A stretch of DNA of 64,000 nt, taken from Paramecium pentaurelia (Eukaryota > Ciliophora > Oligohymenophorea > Peniculida > Parameciidae). Position 1 is the stretch's first letter; the number at the start of each line of letters is the position of its first letter. The notes under the pieces are model-generated. The model saw only the letters and a program-made list of their open reading frames with translations, was not told where the DNA came from and ran no database searches. Made by a program: the position numbers and the translations under genes. The stretch is from NCBI GenBank assembly GCA_905183005.1, contig CAJJDO010000171.1:62001-126000 (forward strand), given 5' to 3'. Of this stretch, positions 1 to 12,329 are shown in pieces.

Positions 1-1112
1 AATCTCCATTGAAAATAACATTCAATCTTTACCATGTAGCTTAATAATTAGATCCAACACTTCTATCGTTAGGACCAAATCTAAGATCAATATAATTTTT
101 TTCTTTAATTTTAAGTTCATCAAAAGTTTTAATGAATTCATTCATATTAGATATTTACATATGTTATAAAGTAACTTCTTCAAATTAAAATTTGCTTATT
201 AATATGTCTTATTAATCATTTGATGATTATTGTCTTTTTAATTTGATTTCTTGAACTTCCTCTAATTAAAATGTAACATATGTTAACATAAATTGATTTA
301 ATTATTCTTGATTAATTTACCAACCACAATCCTTAACAAAACAGACACAATAATCTTCATAATATTTTTATATGCAATCATAACATAATCTATGATCACA
401 TATTTCATTATGAAATAAACCTTAATTATTAGAATGACAATAATCACATTTATATGAAACTGATTCTGTCATTCTATTATCAATATCTATTTTGATTTCT
501 TGTTTTTGTGGTTAGATTTAAACATTTTATTATATCAATTTTGATTGTTATTATTTTTGTTATTACACTTGTTATTATTGATTTACTTATGCTTATTATC
601 CTTATTGTTATTTAGGGTTAATGACCTTTGCACTATTTTATTACTATAAAACTCTATCTGTTAATTTCTACATTTAAGATTTAGATTTTGTTTAAATTGG
701 CACAGGAGAACGTTCTTAAATTGATCTTCTAGGTTGAGTATTTTTCTCTTATTTTCTTGGAGTATTTAAGTTTTAATTGTTCTATTTTACAGCTGTTGCT
801 TTGTTTTATTGAGATGGTGATGCTATGATTACTACCAATTTTACTCAATTTTTTTGGATCTCCTGCAAACATGGTAACCTGTTTACCAAATACCATTTGA
901 TTGCTACCAGATAATTTTTGGAATTGTCTATTCATAAGATCTGCTATATTCAGAAAATTAGAGCATTATTTCTCTGAACAATTCGAACCACCTTCAGCAG
1001 TAATTTGATCTATGCATTTATTACAATATAAATGTCCACATTTTGCTTTATAAGATGAACTTTCTTTTGTCTCCAATTAACATTTCACACACTTAAGTGA
1101 TGACTTTATCAT
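1..1112 (-). CDS. RING-like Cys/His-rich protein (3' end off window)
   Basis: Partial gene; its C-terminus lies left of the window. The ATG at 1112 opens a Met-Ile-Lys-Ser start followed by a RING-like module (CVKC, 13-residue spacer, CGHLYCNKC, then CSEKQC). A glutamine-rich stretch follows, then a second module (CDYC ... ICDHRLCYDC ... CVCFVKDC). A 28-nt intron at 644-671 (GTAGAA...TATAG) restores the frame between the two modules. RING folds bind two zinc ions and usually mark E3 ubiquitin ligases, but the spacing here is not canonical, so ligase activity is inferred. It is the first of three minus-strand genes with similar C/H clusters (next two at 1761-2468 and 2611-5385), suggesting a local family. 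Confidence 0.75.
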
Positions 1113-1760
1113 GATAAAAATTTATATTTAATTTCAATTAAAATGATAAGATATAATATAGAGTAAGAATAGAATTCATTAGGTCAGATAGAATTCGTCA
1201 GATTTTACTTAATCCAATATTTCATGTTTCTAAGTTTTATCTTATTACAAATTTCATCATTTCCTTTAATAATACTTGAACTTTTTCAAAATATAAAGAC
1301 TCCATTATAGACTCAAACTCAAAATAATATTTGTATATTAAGAATCTAATTAATTTATTTAAGTCAATTGCTATCTTTCTTAGTATCAATTATGTTTTTG
1401 TATTTAAAATTATTAATTTTTAATATTGTATCTAAAGCTATTAATTATCAATTGATATATAATATTTTTCTCATATTAATAAACAAAGTTTATAACTATT
1501 TAAATACCTATAATAAAATCCAGCTTTGATTATTATCATATATATTATCACTTTATAAAAGTAAATTTAGAATATTTGAATCTATTAAAAATGCTATTAA
1601 TTAATAAATTATACATAATTTGACTTATGAAACTATTAATCAATAGAGTTGAATGAACTAATTAGAAAATCACTTGTATTCAATTTAAAATTTTATAGTA
1701 ATTAATTAATTTTATTTTTTCAAGAAATTTTTTTTTTTTTTTTTTCTAGATTCAATCTAT
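1113..1760. other. Intergenic, AT-rich, no gene seen
   Basis: About 650 nt between two minus-strand genes. It contains a long poly-T run near 1729-1747 and no reading frame with convincing codon structure on either strand. It would hold the promoter of the 1-1112 gene and the 3' end of the 1761-2468 gene. Confidence 0.6.
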
Positions 1761-2468
1761 TCATTCTTCTTAGCAATATACTGGGTATATTTTTAATTAA
1801 ATTTCTTATTCCTCATTTTTTTTTTCTTAAAAAACTTTGTTTTAATATGTTTTTAAAGATATACCATTATCTTATAAACATTAGTCAAATTCTAATCTTG
1901 TGATTTTTGTATAATCAATTTTAATAAAACTTATTCTTTCTTTTTGAAATTTTTTATTTAGACAATTAAAGCAATATATTTTAGAACCTTATTTAGGCTC
2001 AAAGTATTTATCTCTTTAAGTTTAGCATGAGCCGCATAATCTAGTTGTGTTTTATACATTTTATTATTTTCTTTTATATGATTATTCATTTTTATTAACT
2101 AATTCATTTTCAATTACCCTATTTTAAATAGATTGTTTAGAAATTTTATACAATCCTTAGATACTCCAATATTTATAATGAAAGGATATTGGACTATTTA
2201 ATTAAAATCTTATAAAATACCAAATCGTATAACAACCCTCAGATAATTATTCTAATATGTAAACAATAAAATAATTTTATTATCCCTTCTTCAAATATAA
2301 TTATATTGTGACATCTTTGTCTAATTTTTGTTTGTCACATCTTAAAAGATTAGTAATTTTATTGTAATTATTTTCTATAATTTTTTTAATCTCTATAGCC
2401 CATTATTATGAGATTTAAATTGTTTCTCCATTGATATGTTTCACTAAAATAAATGGCTCTGATATCAT
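1761..2468 (-). CDS. Protein of unknown function with one CxxC...CxxC zinc ribbon
   Basis: Intronless frame of 235 residues from ATG at 2468 to TGA at 1761. The product starts MISEPFILVKHINGE. It carries one zinc-ribbon-like motif near residue 150: CGSC, 16 residues, then CFNC. The rest is not recognisable. The zinc motif in the centre and the flanking sequence style resemble parts of its neighbours (1-1112 and 2611-5385), so it may be a reduced member of the same local family. The frame is supported by the cysteine pairs and by the absence of TGA over 708 nt; other frames in the same stretch are interrupted by TGA. Function unknown. Confidence 0.6.
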
Positions 2469-2610
2469 ATATTATATTTATATTAAAAATTTATTTTTTC
2501 TATAATTTTCAAAAAAGATAATATAATAGCTTCAATCATTATCCTAAATGAATATAACTAAACAATAAATAAATCTATAATATTTCAAAATTGTAAAAAT
2601 TTATGATATA

Positions 2611-5385
2611 TCAAACTAATCTATTTGAATGATGAGTAAAATTTCTGAAATTTTAAGAATAATTATTATTATTTATTCCTAATCTGTAATCTTGATCTAA
2701 TTTTTCATATATAATACAATTTTATTTCTAAGGATAATATGATTATTAAGATTAAGGTTAGTATTTTTGTAAAGTCATATCATTTCTTAAATTATATTTA
2801 TCATTTAATTATTTTTAATTTTCGTAAACTCTTTTTTAAATTGTATCAGTAGTAACATTTCTTTTTACTGCAGAACCTTCATTCTATCTGAGTCTATCAA
2901 TATTTTAAAATTTCTAACTAATACTAGTTTATTAATATGGTTATTAATAATAATTTGATTATGTAGTTTTGGGTAGAGTATTTTCAAAAATAAATTCAAT
3001 TTCAACAGGATTTGTAGGTAAAATTAAGTTTTATTTTATTTGTATTTTTTTTGATGTAGATTATTCACATTATGGACAATTTTTATATTTTGTTAAAATA
3101 CAACATACTCCTATTTCATGAGTTTTACAATTTATCTCTTATTTCCTGTTATAATAAGAAAATTATTATTAACAATTTGTACAAAATCCATTATAAAATT
3201 AAGATTCTTATTAATCTAATAATTTAAATTCATCTATTTATTAATATAAAATTATATCCTCAAGATCTGTCTAAAAATCTTATTTTGCTTATTAAATTGG
3301 CTATTATTAAATTTATATTTTTTAATTTTAATTCTATATAATAAATCTATTTGTTGAAATAATATCCTTTTATTATTATATTTGAAATTCTTCTTTTTAT
3401 TTTGAATTTTCTTTTTTATTACTACTATTTTCAAATAAATTGGTTGTTGAATTTTTAACTGAAAGTGATTTTTCTTCTTCAGTTTTGTTATTATCTTATT
3501 ACACAAAACTGTCAACTGTATTTTATTCAATAATCTTTTCTTCCTCATGATTTATAATATGATTAACTTAATTATTATTAATTTAATATTCAAGTTTCTT
3601 ATCAATTTAAGGCTCTTCTACTTTAAAATTTTCAATTTTATGGGATTCTTCTTTGGATGCAATTTATTTTTTCTACTCAATTATTTGATCAGTAATAAAT
3701 TTATTCAAACCATTAGTAAAATATATTTTGGTAGAACAATCTAAACATTAATTAGGTATTTTTGAATTTACTTTTTAACAACAACTTAAACAAAATTCAT
3801 GTTTACATTTTAGTAAATATAAATTTTTTAAAGGAAAATTATTTTAACAACCTTTACAATTTGTAGTAATATTATTACGAAATTTTAAATATTCTTAATC
3901 TTTAGATGATTAAATACAACAATTTGAATAAAAAGAATCTTTAATGATACATTAATAGCAGACAGAATGACCACAATTTAATATATATTTTTAATCTTCA
4001 ACAGCATTTGTAAAACAATCTTCACATTTAAAATATTCAAGTTTTTATTAAGAAATATTATTTTATGTATGATATTACTCTGATCTTGATAAATCCTATA
4101 ATTACTTAATGTAAATTTAGTATTCTTATGATGTAAATTTTTCATAGCAATTGTTTACTAAACATTTCAGTGTTTAATATCTAAAATTAGTTTTTGATAA
4201 ACATTAATTACATAATTTATGATTACAAATTTTAACTTAAAATAATTTATAGACTTATATTGTATTACATTTCTAACATTAATCCATTATTCTAGATTCT
4301 AATTCTTATATAGAAGTTTATTAGTATTATTATATTTGATTTTACTTAATATTTTCTTACTCATTATTTTCATTTTTAGTTTTGATTAAATAATTTTAAA
4401 CTTCCTATTAATCTATTTTTTACGTGCAAACAGAAACTAAACAATATTTTATTAATTTGTTTTTATTAATACAATCATAACAATATTTATGTTTACAAAT
4501 TTTCATGATAAATAATTAATATCTAAACTTTTTTAAACATATATTACATTCCTATAAAGGATCATTAATAGTTGTGATTTATAATTGATTATTATTATCT
4601 TGATTTTCCAATTTATATGAAATTTATTATTTTGTACTTTCATAGTATTATTACAATTCATTACTTCTTTAGTTATATTCTATTAGTTTAAGCAATTCGT
4701 CCATGAAATTTTTCAAAAATGGTTTTGTACATATTATTGAACAACAAGAATATGTTCTACTTGATTATTTAATACATTTATAACAATGTTAATGTTTACA
4801 CTCCAATGTAATTAATTCAGTTTTAGTAGAACATTATCTACAATATTTTGTAGGTATATTAAAGATTAATGGTTCAGGAATCAAATAAAAATATTTTTAA
4901 CGAGGTGTAACTTTTAAGTCAATGAAATCTTTATTATCTCTACCATAAATTACATTATTAAATGAAATTCTCATTTTTAATTATGCAGCCATTTTATCAT
5001 ATGATATTTCCTATCCTTAAAATAATCTCTTTTTTTAACAAAATTCAATTAATAATTATTCAGTAATTTCATTCTTCTAGTCTAATTAATATAGTTTTTT
5101 AAAGAATATCTATATAGGATTCATTAGATCTTTGGTTTATTTGATCAAATTTACAATCTCTTAATATTTTGATTGATTCTGTGAGCTAGTTATAAGTTCT
5201 ATTAAATCTTAGAGAATTTTTGGTTATTTTCTATTTAAAGCAAAATGTATCAAAGAACATAATATAGCTGCATTTTTATTATATCCCATGAATTGTAAAT
5301 ACTTGTAATCTTTTAGAGATACATCATTTCTCCTATCTTCTTCTGTCATAGGCCATATTTAGAATAATTATAAATCATAAGACAT
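2611..5385 (-). CDS. Six-module RING-like Cys/His-rich protein
   Basis: A single intronless frame of 924 residues (ATG 5385, TGA 2611). The first ~170 residues are helical and without cysteine clusters. Six zinc-binding modules follow, each a CxxC, a spacer, CxHxxCxxC and a final Cys group, at roughly residues 180-215, 278-315, 370-410, 452-485, 512-555 and 733-775; typical cores are CKHQHCYKC, CKHKYCYDC, CGHSVCYQC and CKHEFCLSC. Glutamine-rich linkers join them. Such cores resemble RING or RBR (RING-between-RING) fingers, which act in ubiquitin transfer, but six in a row is not a standard RBR layout. A downstream in-frame ATG at 4974 exists; the upstream start is preferred because the frame before it encodes a normal helical segment. 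Confidence 0.75.
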
Positions 5386-5474
5386 TTGTATTATAATAAT
5401 TTTATTGTTTATAGAATTAGATTAATTTTAGAAGATAGTTTAATTTTATATTTGAAAACAAAATAGGAGCATAA

Positions 5475-6430
5475 TCAATCTTGCTTTCCGTCTTTTTCAT
5501 TTTAAGAGAGTGGTAAATATAATGATTTTATTTCTTTTATTTTTTAAATAGAATACAAAATAGATCCTAAATAACTTATAATAATTCCAGCAAGAATTTA
5601 AAAGTCATACTCTTCTTTCAAAAAGAAGAAGGAGTAGGAAGTAATCATAATATCCTTAATGTTGTGAGTGATAGCAATAGCAATGGGGGAATTGTACATA
5701 TTACACAAATTGGTTGAATAACACAACATAAATCCCATCAATGAAACTAAAGTGAATGCTATGAGGAATTATTCACTCATATATGGTGGACTCATAAATT
5801 CATGTAATTCTTATGTTGCATATGCACCAATAAATAGAAATGGAATTTAATTACAAGAATTCTAGAAGAGTAATTCAAGAGGATCTATTTATTTTTCATA
5901 ATTCAATTATTTTGATTTATGTAATGCAAGAGCATTGAATACATTATTTAACATAATAAGTCCATATCCTAAATAGTTCTCATCTAAATGTTCCTAACCT
6001 TAATTAATCTAAACTATATATTGTACCAGCAATTATAGCACCTAATGTAATGAAGATAACAGACATAAAATTAGAAATCTTCCAACTCTTTTGCATCATA
6101 AATACAAATAAAATCAGAGTCCTTCTTAATGTCATATACATTGAGATGTTCATTATTTGTAATCCCTTCATTCCAGAGAATGTTTATAAGGAATAAATGA
6201 ATGAATATATTAATGTATCTTTTGATGTGTGATTTCTCTTTCCCATAAACAAGCATATTATAGCTGTAAGAACATTCTCATACAATAATAACTCTAAATA
6301 AATAAAGCATTGTTACCATGAATGTCATCCTAAATTGAAACTTAATCCATAAGTATTTCACACTTAGAGAAAAACAAAATGAGCATCCACCATATAATAT
6401 ACAATAAAATAAACCTAATATATGTTTCAT
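5475..6430 (-). CDS. SLC35-type nucleotide-sugar transporter
   Basis: Multi-pass membrane protein of about 293 residues of the drug/metabolite transporter superfamily, SLC35 group, which exchanges nucleotide sugars for the matching monophosphate across Golgi or ER membranes. Evidence is the SLC35D/GDP-mannose-transporter-like block GMKGLQIMNISMYMTLRR, the segment ending GAIIAG, and the last TM helices with NMYNSPIAIAITHNIKD. Three introns are needed: 5999-6026 (28 nt), 6294-6316 (23 nt) and one near 6341-6363 (23 nt; a 32-nt alternative at 6330-6361 also keeps frame). The first TM starts at MKHILGLFYC. The substrate cannot be told from sequence. Only 89 nt separate it from the gene at 2611-5385; it is divergent from the kinase at 7037. 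Confidence 0.85.
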
Positions 6431-7036
6431 ATTATTAATAATGAGAAATTTATATATATATATATTATTAGATTTACAATTAAATTAATAAGACTATTAT
6501 CAACTAAAGAAAACAACATTCTCTTGAAGTTCTGTAAGTACTCTATTAATTGAATAGATGGAAAAATCAATTTATAAAGAAGTATAATTTATTAGATTAA
6601 ATAGAAATTGAACTATAGAAATGAATCAATATATAAAATATATTCATTTTTAAAACTATCTCTAATAAATGTAAACTAGTCTTTAGATAATTAATGGATT
6701 ACTGGAAACTAAAAATATAATTAAAATTATTAAAATTCTGAAAATTCTTTCCATAAAATATTAAGTCTTTGATTTTGGCAATTCAATTCATATTTTATAA
6801 TAAAAAATCATTACAATTAATGAATTTCAAATATATTTATTTACAAAGTCTCTTAAGATATAAAATATAAAATATATAGTAATTTTTATTATTAAACAAT
6901 TATCTCCATAGATATGAATTAATATTTTAAATACCATAATACAATTAAATAACTCTTATAATTCTTTTTAAATTAAAAAATAGACAATATATTAATATTG
7001 AATGAATACATATTTATTAAATTGTAAATATAATTA
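6431..7036. promoter_or_regulatory. Divergent intergenic region (transporter / kinase)
   Basis: About 600 nt of AT-rich sequence between two diverging genes, so promoters for both should lie here. A short (TA)n run sits near 6452-6464. No other gene or defined motif is visible. Confidence 0.45.
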
Positions 7037-8576
7037 ATGTCTTATTTTGATGAACTCAAACTTTTATTTAACTAAGAAACCTAATAAATACCTGAATTGA
7101 GTCGATTTGAAATAAAAGGTATTTTAGGCAAAGGAGCATTTGCTACAGTTTTCTCTGCTCTAGATAAAGTCCTTAAGATTTAAGTAGCAATCAAGATGGT
7201 AGACAAGAAACTTTTCAAAAATAAGGAACAACAAGACATCATACGACAAGAAGCAATGATGCTTTAAACACTTGAACATAATAACATTGTCAAAATCTTA
7301 GGAGTAAGAATTTTGATCTTTAACATAACTTAAGTTTTTCGAGACTTCTTTGAAATTTTTTATTGTAATGAACTAAATAGATGGAGTCACTTTGGAAACT
7401 CACATAAGTAATATCAAATCAACTGAAGTGGTTTCTATTACAATCTAAATTCTTAAGGCACTGAGTTACTTACATCAAAGAAACATTGTACACAGAGATA
7501 TCAAACCTGAAAATATTTTAATAAGTTATTCAAATTCAGAATTAAAAGTTACTTTAATAGATTTTGGTTTGTCAGCATCTCTAAATAGAATTTAAAATTC
7601 AATGAATGGATTGATGTATCAAAACTGTGGAACACTCTTATATTAAGCTCCTGAATTAATTAAAAAAGCTAATTACACTAGAGTATTTTAATTCATATTA
7701 CATATTTAGTCAGTAGACATTTGGGCTTTAGGCATTGTTGTTTATCAGATGTTAAATTAAGGTTAACATCCATTTTATGAATGCAATGATACAAAAACTA
7801 TTTATGAGAATAAAATCAAAAATTCATCACTTAACCTTTAGTTTAATCATAATAAAGATATTAACAATTTCTTAAAAAGAACTATTGCTTATTTACCTGA
7901 ACATAGATTAACAGCTGATCAATGTTTAGAACATCCATGGATTACAGGCAGAGGTGATATTTCAGTTCCTATTACATTGAATGAAATCATTTAATGTCAA
8001 GTAGATAAGGAACAAAATATTACAAAATATATAAAAGTAATTCTGTTTCTAAAATACTTGATTTTATCATCTTCCTGTTATAAAACACCCTATAGAATTG
8101 AAGCCAATAAGCTTATTTAAACAGGGTCTCTGACAGAACATATGTCTGATCTATCAACTGCTACTATTAATTTTAAGATACGTCCATTATATATAAAATC
8201 ATAGACTAGATTAGATAAGGATGAAAAAAATGATAGTTTAAGTAATAGTAGCAGAAATACAAGTGACATGTTTCCAGATACAATAGCTTAGGTTAATACA
8301 CCTGATAATAAGAAAATGTTTAGAAAGAGTACTTCAATGAATCCTTAAGAAATTATGATTAAACAATTAAATTAAACTCAAAAGAAATTAGTTAATTTTC
8401 CTAATAAAGAAACTAGTCCAGCAATTAAAACAAGAATACTTTAAAATCCTTAAGGTACTATTAGTTCAAGATTACCTCATAATGATAGTTGGAAGAAATT
8501 ACAAAATACTAATTAAAATAGTAGATTAAGAATTACATAGAGACCAAATTACTAAAGGAATCCTACATAATTGTGA
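7037..8576 (+). CDS. Serine/threonine protein kinase
   Basis: 493 residues after removal of two introns (7304-7334, 31 nt; 7683-7709, 27 nt). The kinase domain fills residues ~20-300: glycine loop LGKGAFATV, ATP-binding Lys in VAIKMV, catalytic loop HRDIKPEN, metal-binding DFG (LIDFGLS), the APE-type motif YQAPE, and SVDIWALG. All catalytic residues are present, so it should be active. The C-terminal ~190 residues are low-complexity, rich in Ser, Asn and Gln, with no known domain. The single-domain layout and motif style fit the CAMK/ULK-like kinases that are numerous in ciliates; substrate unknown. It converges on the membrane-protein gene ending at 8889. Confidence 0.9.
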
Positions 8577-8888
8577 AATTATTTTAAATTGAAAAAAATT
8601 AATAATTTAACCACTTATATTTATGATTCCAAATTTCAAAGTAGATCAAAACTGTTTTCAATCTTTTTTACTATAATATACATAAGAATTATTGAATATT
8701 TATGTATCAAACCTGATGAATTTTTAAATAATAAAAATATATTACACAAATTATAGTATTTTGTTTAACTAATTAAAAATATAATTTAAATACTTATATG
8801 ATTTACTTAAATAAGTAAGTTTATTAAAGAATAATAGACTTATATAAATTGAATAATATATAATTTTTATTTAAATGATGATGATAAA
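8577..8888. other. Convergent intergenic region, no gene seen
   Basis: About 310 nt of AT-rich sequence between the convergent 3' ends of the kinase and the membrane-protein gene. No gene, hairpin or repeat stands out. Confidence 0.5.
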
Positions 8889-10506
8889 TCATGAATCTGG
8901 TTATATTTTAGTATCATTTTAATTAGCTTATGTATTACCTTCAATTTCACTTTCTGGATAAATCAATAACTCAAAGTCTTATTCCTTAAATTATTATATT
9001 GGTATTATATGATTATTATCTTATATTTTTAATTGATTTTGTATTAATTTGGATTCAGTTTAAGAAATAGTTTAATCATCATTACTTTTAACAATTGGAG
9101 GATTAGTATTATTTGGAAGCTAAGTAAAAATAATAATATACAATTGAATTTAATTTATATTAATAATCTTGATTGATACTACAATCTAATTTATTAATAT
9201 TCTATTATTCTTCTTTAGCACTATCAGCATACTATAATTATAATGGAATTCCATAATGGTGAATTTATTGTATTATTTTGGAAGGTAATATATTCTATAT
9301 CAAAAATTATAATCTAGAAATTTCATAGATTTAATTAGAGATAGTTAATTTGATTTCACTAATTTGGGATAATTTTTAATATTAATGTTTAAAGGTTTAT
9401 AAATCCAATTACCTTCCATTTTTTTCAACTTTTTTAATATATCCAAATATATTCTTTGTGATTTTAACATTTTTAAATTCAGGATAATACATTTATATTA
9501 CATGATTAATTGCTTCAAATTCTAATTAACTTTGATTCAAAATAATTACTAAATATGATAATAACAATAATGTAGATGCAATAGAACCTGCTTCTGCTAA
9601 TATTTCACTTATTTTAGTATAGACAACTGATATTTCAATTTAAATATTATCTATTTTATATAAAAATGCCATATAAACATTATATCCAAATAATCCATTA
9701 TAATATTCTAAATCTAGAGTGGCACTAACTACACGATATTCATTAATGTACATATAATCATTAGTGGATTCAAATAAAAAGCCTACATCTACTTATGTTT
9801 AAGTAATTTAAATATAAGTTTATGTCTAGTATACTTTACTAATTTAGAAGGGAATGATTTATTCTCTTCCAATTATTTCGAGATTTTCAGTTTATGTATT
9901 ATATTCTTTGGCATAATATTTAACAACAAGAGCATTGGTGGGTTAATTTGTAAATTATTTGATAACAGTTTCATTAGCACAAGCCTACCCTTCTTATAAA
10001 AAGCTTTAAAGACAAGCTCCGAAAGTAAGCATAACTTCATATTCAGGATTTGTTTCATCTCTTGTCTCACTAATTGATAAGGATAGATTAGAGAAACTGA
10101 TGATATGAAAAGTATCTTCTTTGGTAGTAATTTGATAGAATGGAACAAGAGGTTTATCTAAGGGAATTCCATTCTTGAAAACATATAAGAGAGGTTGAAG
10201 AACAAGTGCATCTGGATTAAATGGATCAATCATAGAATAACCAAATTTCCTTAATTAAACATCAACGAATTTTTCATTGAGTTAAAAATACTAATTGTTC
10301 TCAACTTTTGATGATGTAGTTATTTTAGGTAGGATTTATCCTGTTCTCCATTGAATTATTATATAGAGTAAATATGCAAAACTCAACCCATATAATAAAA
10401 TAGACATGACTCCTCCCCAACAAGTTTTATATTGAGAAGTTGTGTATTTGATACTAGGTTAGAATGCCACTCCAAATTGATCTATGGTTTTGAGTAATTT
10501 AATCAT
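8889..10506 (-). CDS. Ciliate membrane protein, tandem paralogue 1
   Basis: 531 residues with one 22-nt intron at 9120-9141. The N-terminus reads MIKLLKTIDQFGVAFQPSI, then a TM helix around residues 35-55 (GGVMSILLYGLSFAYLLYII). A long extracytosolic region with many Asn and Ser residues follows, then a second TM near residue 350 (TLLLLSYLVIIL) and a cytosolic tail. It aligns along its whole length with the next gene (10523-12169): shared FGV-F-PSI, the YKT-GG-SILLYG block, DPFNP, the residues before TM2 (EAGSIAS versus DTGSIVS) and IYEISR. I do not recognise a named family; this two-TM layout looks like a ciliate-specific surface or organelle protein. Its ATG lies only 16 nt after the upstream paralogue's stop. 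Confidence 0.8.
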
Positions 10507-10522
10507 AAAGTATAATAAAATA

Positions 10523-12169
10523 TCATGTAATTTTATTGATTTCAAAGAATTATGGTATCAATTATACATCAGTTTTATCTTTCTTACAAATTAGTAATTC
10601 AAAATCTTAATCAATGAGTTCCTATGAACTATAAATATCTGATTTGAATTATTAAAATGTCTCAGGTTTATGATTATCACTAGGTAATATAGTATTATGA
10701 GAATGATCCTATAATATAGTTTATTATATCTATTGATGTTATTATTAAGTAATTTCAACTTTACTATCATTTGATGGTGCCTAAATTATATTATATTAAC
10801 TTACTACTCTAGAATCCTTAAACATATCTACATCTTAATTATCAATATCATTATCTTCTTTAGTATTTTCAATAAAATTGTTTTCTTTGATTCCAATCTA
10901 ATGACAAGATATAAAATTGGATCTACTTATTATAGATTATAAAATAAATTAGATTCTTGAGATTTCATAGATTTAATTAGTTATTGTTAATTTCATTTAT
11001 GCTACTGCTTTTAATTTCCCATAGTGTTAATTAAATTTATCAATATTTAAATTTCGACCCAATAATTCAATTCTAATAATCTTACCATACCAATTCTTTC
11101 GATATTTTAAATATTTAAGATTTGGATAAAACATTTAAATCACTTATGAAATAGCTTCATTTTCTAAAAAGTATTAATTAGTCATTATTACAAATGCTGA
11201 AGTCAATAATAGAATAGAAACTATTGATCCTGTATCAGCTAATACTTCATTTACTTTTGGATATTGTATATATTAAATAGATTTGATTCCATTCAATTAA
11301 TAATTATTGATAAAATAAGTAGTAGAATTAATAACACCAGAGAAAAACTTACTATTCACTTATTAACCAATTGTAGAGATATCTAAAATAAAATCTCTTT
11401 AATAAGTATTTTCAAATAACAATCCATTATCTATTATAGTTTCTTACATTTTTAAAGTACTTGTTGAAAAATATACAGAACTTGGATCCAAAGCCACAAT
11501 TACTTCAGATCCAAATGTATTAATCTTTTCTTATTGAGCATTAAATTATTTTATATAAGTAGTGAATAAAAGTGTATTAACTGATTAATTGAAAAAGCTT
11601 TTTCTAGTTGTTGTATTAGCACATTTTAATTATGTATTATTTATTAAAAGTTGAGGAACACAATCAATCAATATAATCATGTACTCCAATTCTGGTGATT
11701 CAATTGTTCTATCTTTACTTATAGCTAGTGTAATGTTATCAAAATATATTGTTACAAATTCATCATCAGTTGTATTATTTATTATTGGAATACTAGGAGG
11801 AGTAATTAATTAACCATTAACATATTAAAATATTAATGGAAGCATAATTATATTCTAAGGATTAAATGGATCTATATTTGTATCATTCATTTTTCTCATT
11901 CTAATTGAAAATAGAGGTTCATCAAATTAAATTTATTAATTTTCTATTACTTCACTTGATATTGTTATTTTTGGTAACATACCACCTTCCTTCCAAATAA
12001 CAAATTAATAAATGAAATATCCTAAACTTATTCCATAAAGTAATATAGATAATATTCCACCTAAAACTGTTTTATATTCACTATCTGATGTTATACTAGG
12101 TTTAAATACAACACCAAATTGATCAAGATCTCTAAGAAATTTCTTTATAATCTCACTTAACTTAGTCAT
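10523..12169 (-). CDS. Ciliate membrane protein, tandem paralogue 2
   Basis: 548 residues, intronless over the part read (ATG 12169, TGA 10523). Same architecture as the gene at 8889-10506: start MTKLSEIIKKFLRDLDQFGV, TM1 near residue 40 (GGILSILLYGISLGYFIYQF), Asn/Thr-rich luminal or extracellular region, TM2 near residue 330 (TGSIVSILLLTSAFVIM) and a charged, Gln/Asn-rich tail. The pair arose by tandem duplication and has diverged considerably; paralogue 1 has an intron in the tail that this copy lacks. Function unknown. Spacing to the downstream paralogue is 16 nt, too short for an ordinary separate promoter. Confidence 0.8.
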
Positions 12170-12329
12170 TATAATTAATAATTATAAAATAGACATAAAA
12201 ATTCTGTTTATCTTAAATTTAATCATAAACTAATATATATATATCTATTTATTAATTGAAATATAAAATAGAAATAATAAAAATTAATTCAATATAAACA
12301 ATAATTAATAAATAAATACAAATCTATAT

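Noticed and set aside
1741..2205. Long Lys/Ile-rich frame starting near 2115 on the minus strand
   Set aside because: It is a second open frame of the 1761-2468 gene; the neighbouring phase has the paired CxxC motifs and better codon structure.
2306..2340. Inverted repeat TGTGACA...TGTCACA
   Set aside because: It falls inside the coding frame of the 1761-2468 gene and is short with a loop; no sign of a terminator or small RNA.
3547..3744. Plus-strand open frame with hydrophobic stretch
   Set aside because: It is antisense to the six-module RING-like gene, whose frame is supported by cysteine modules on both sides.
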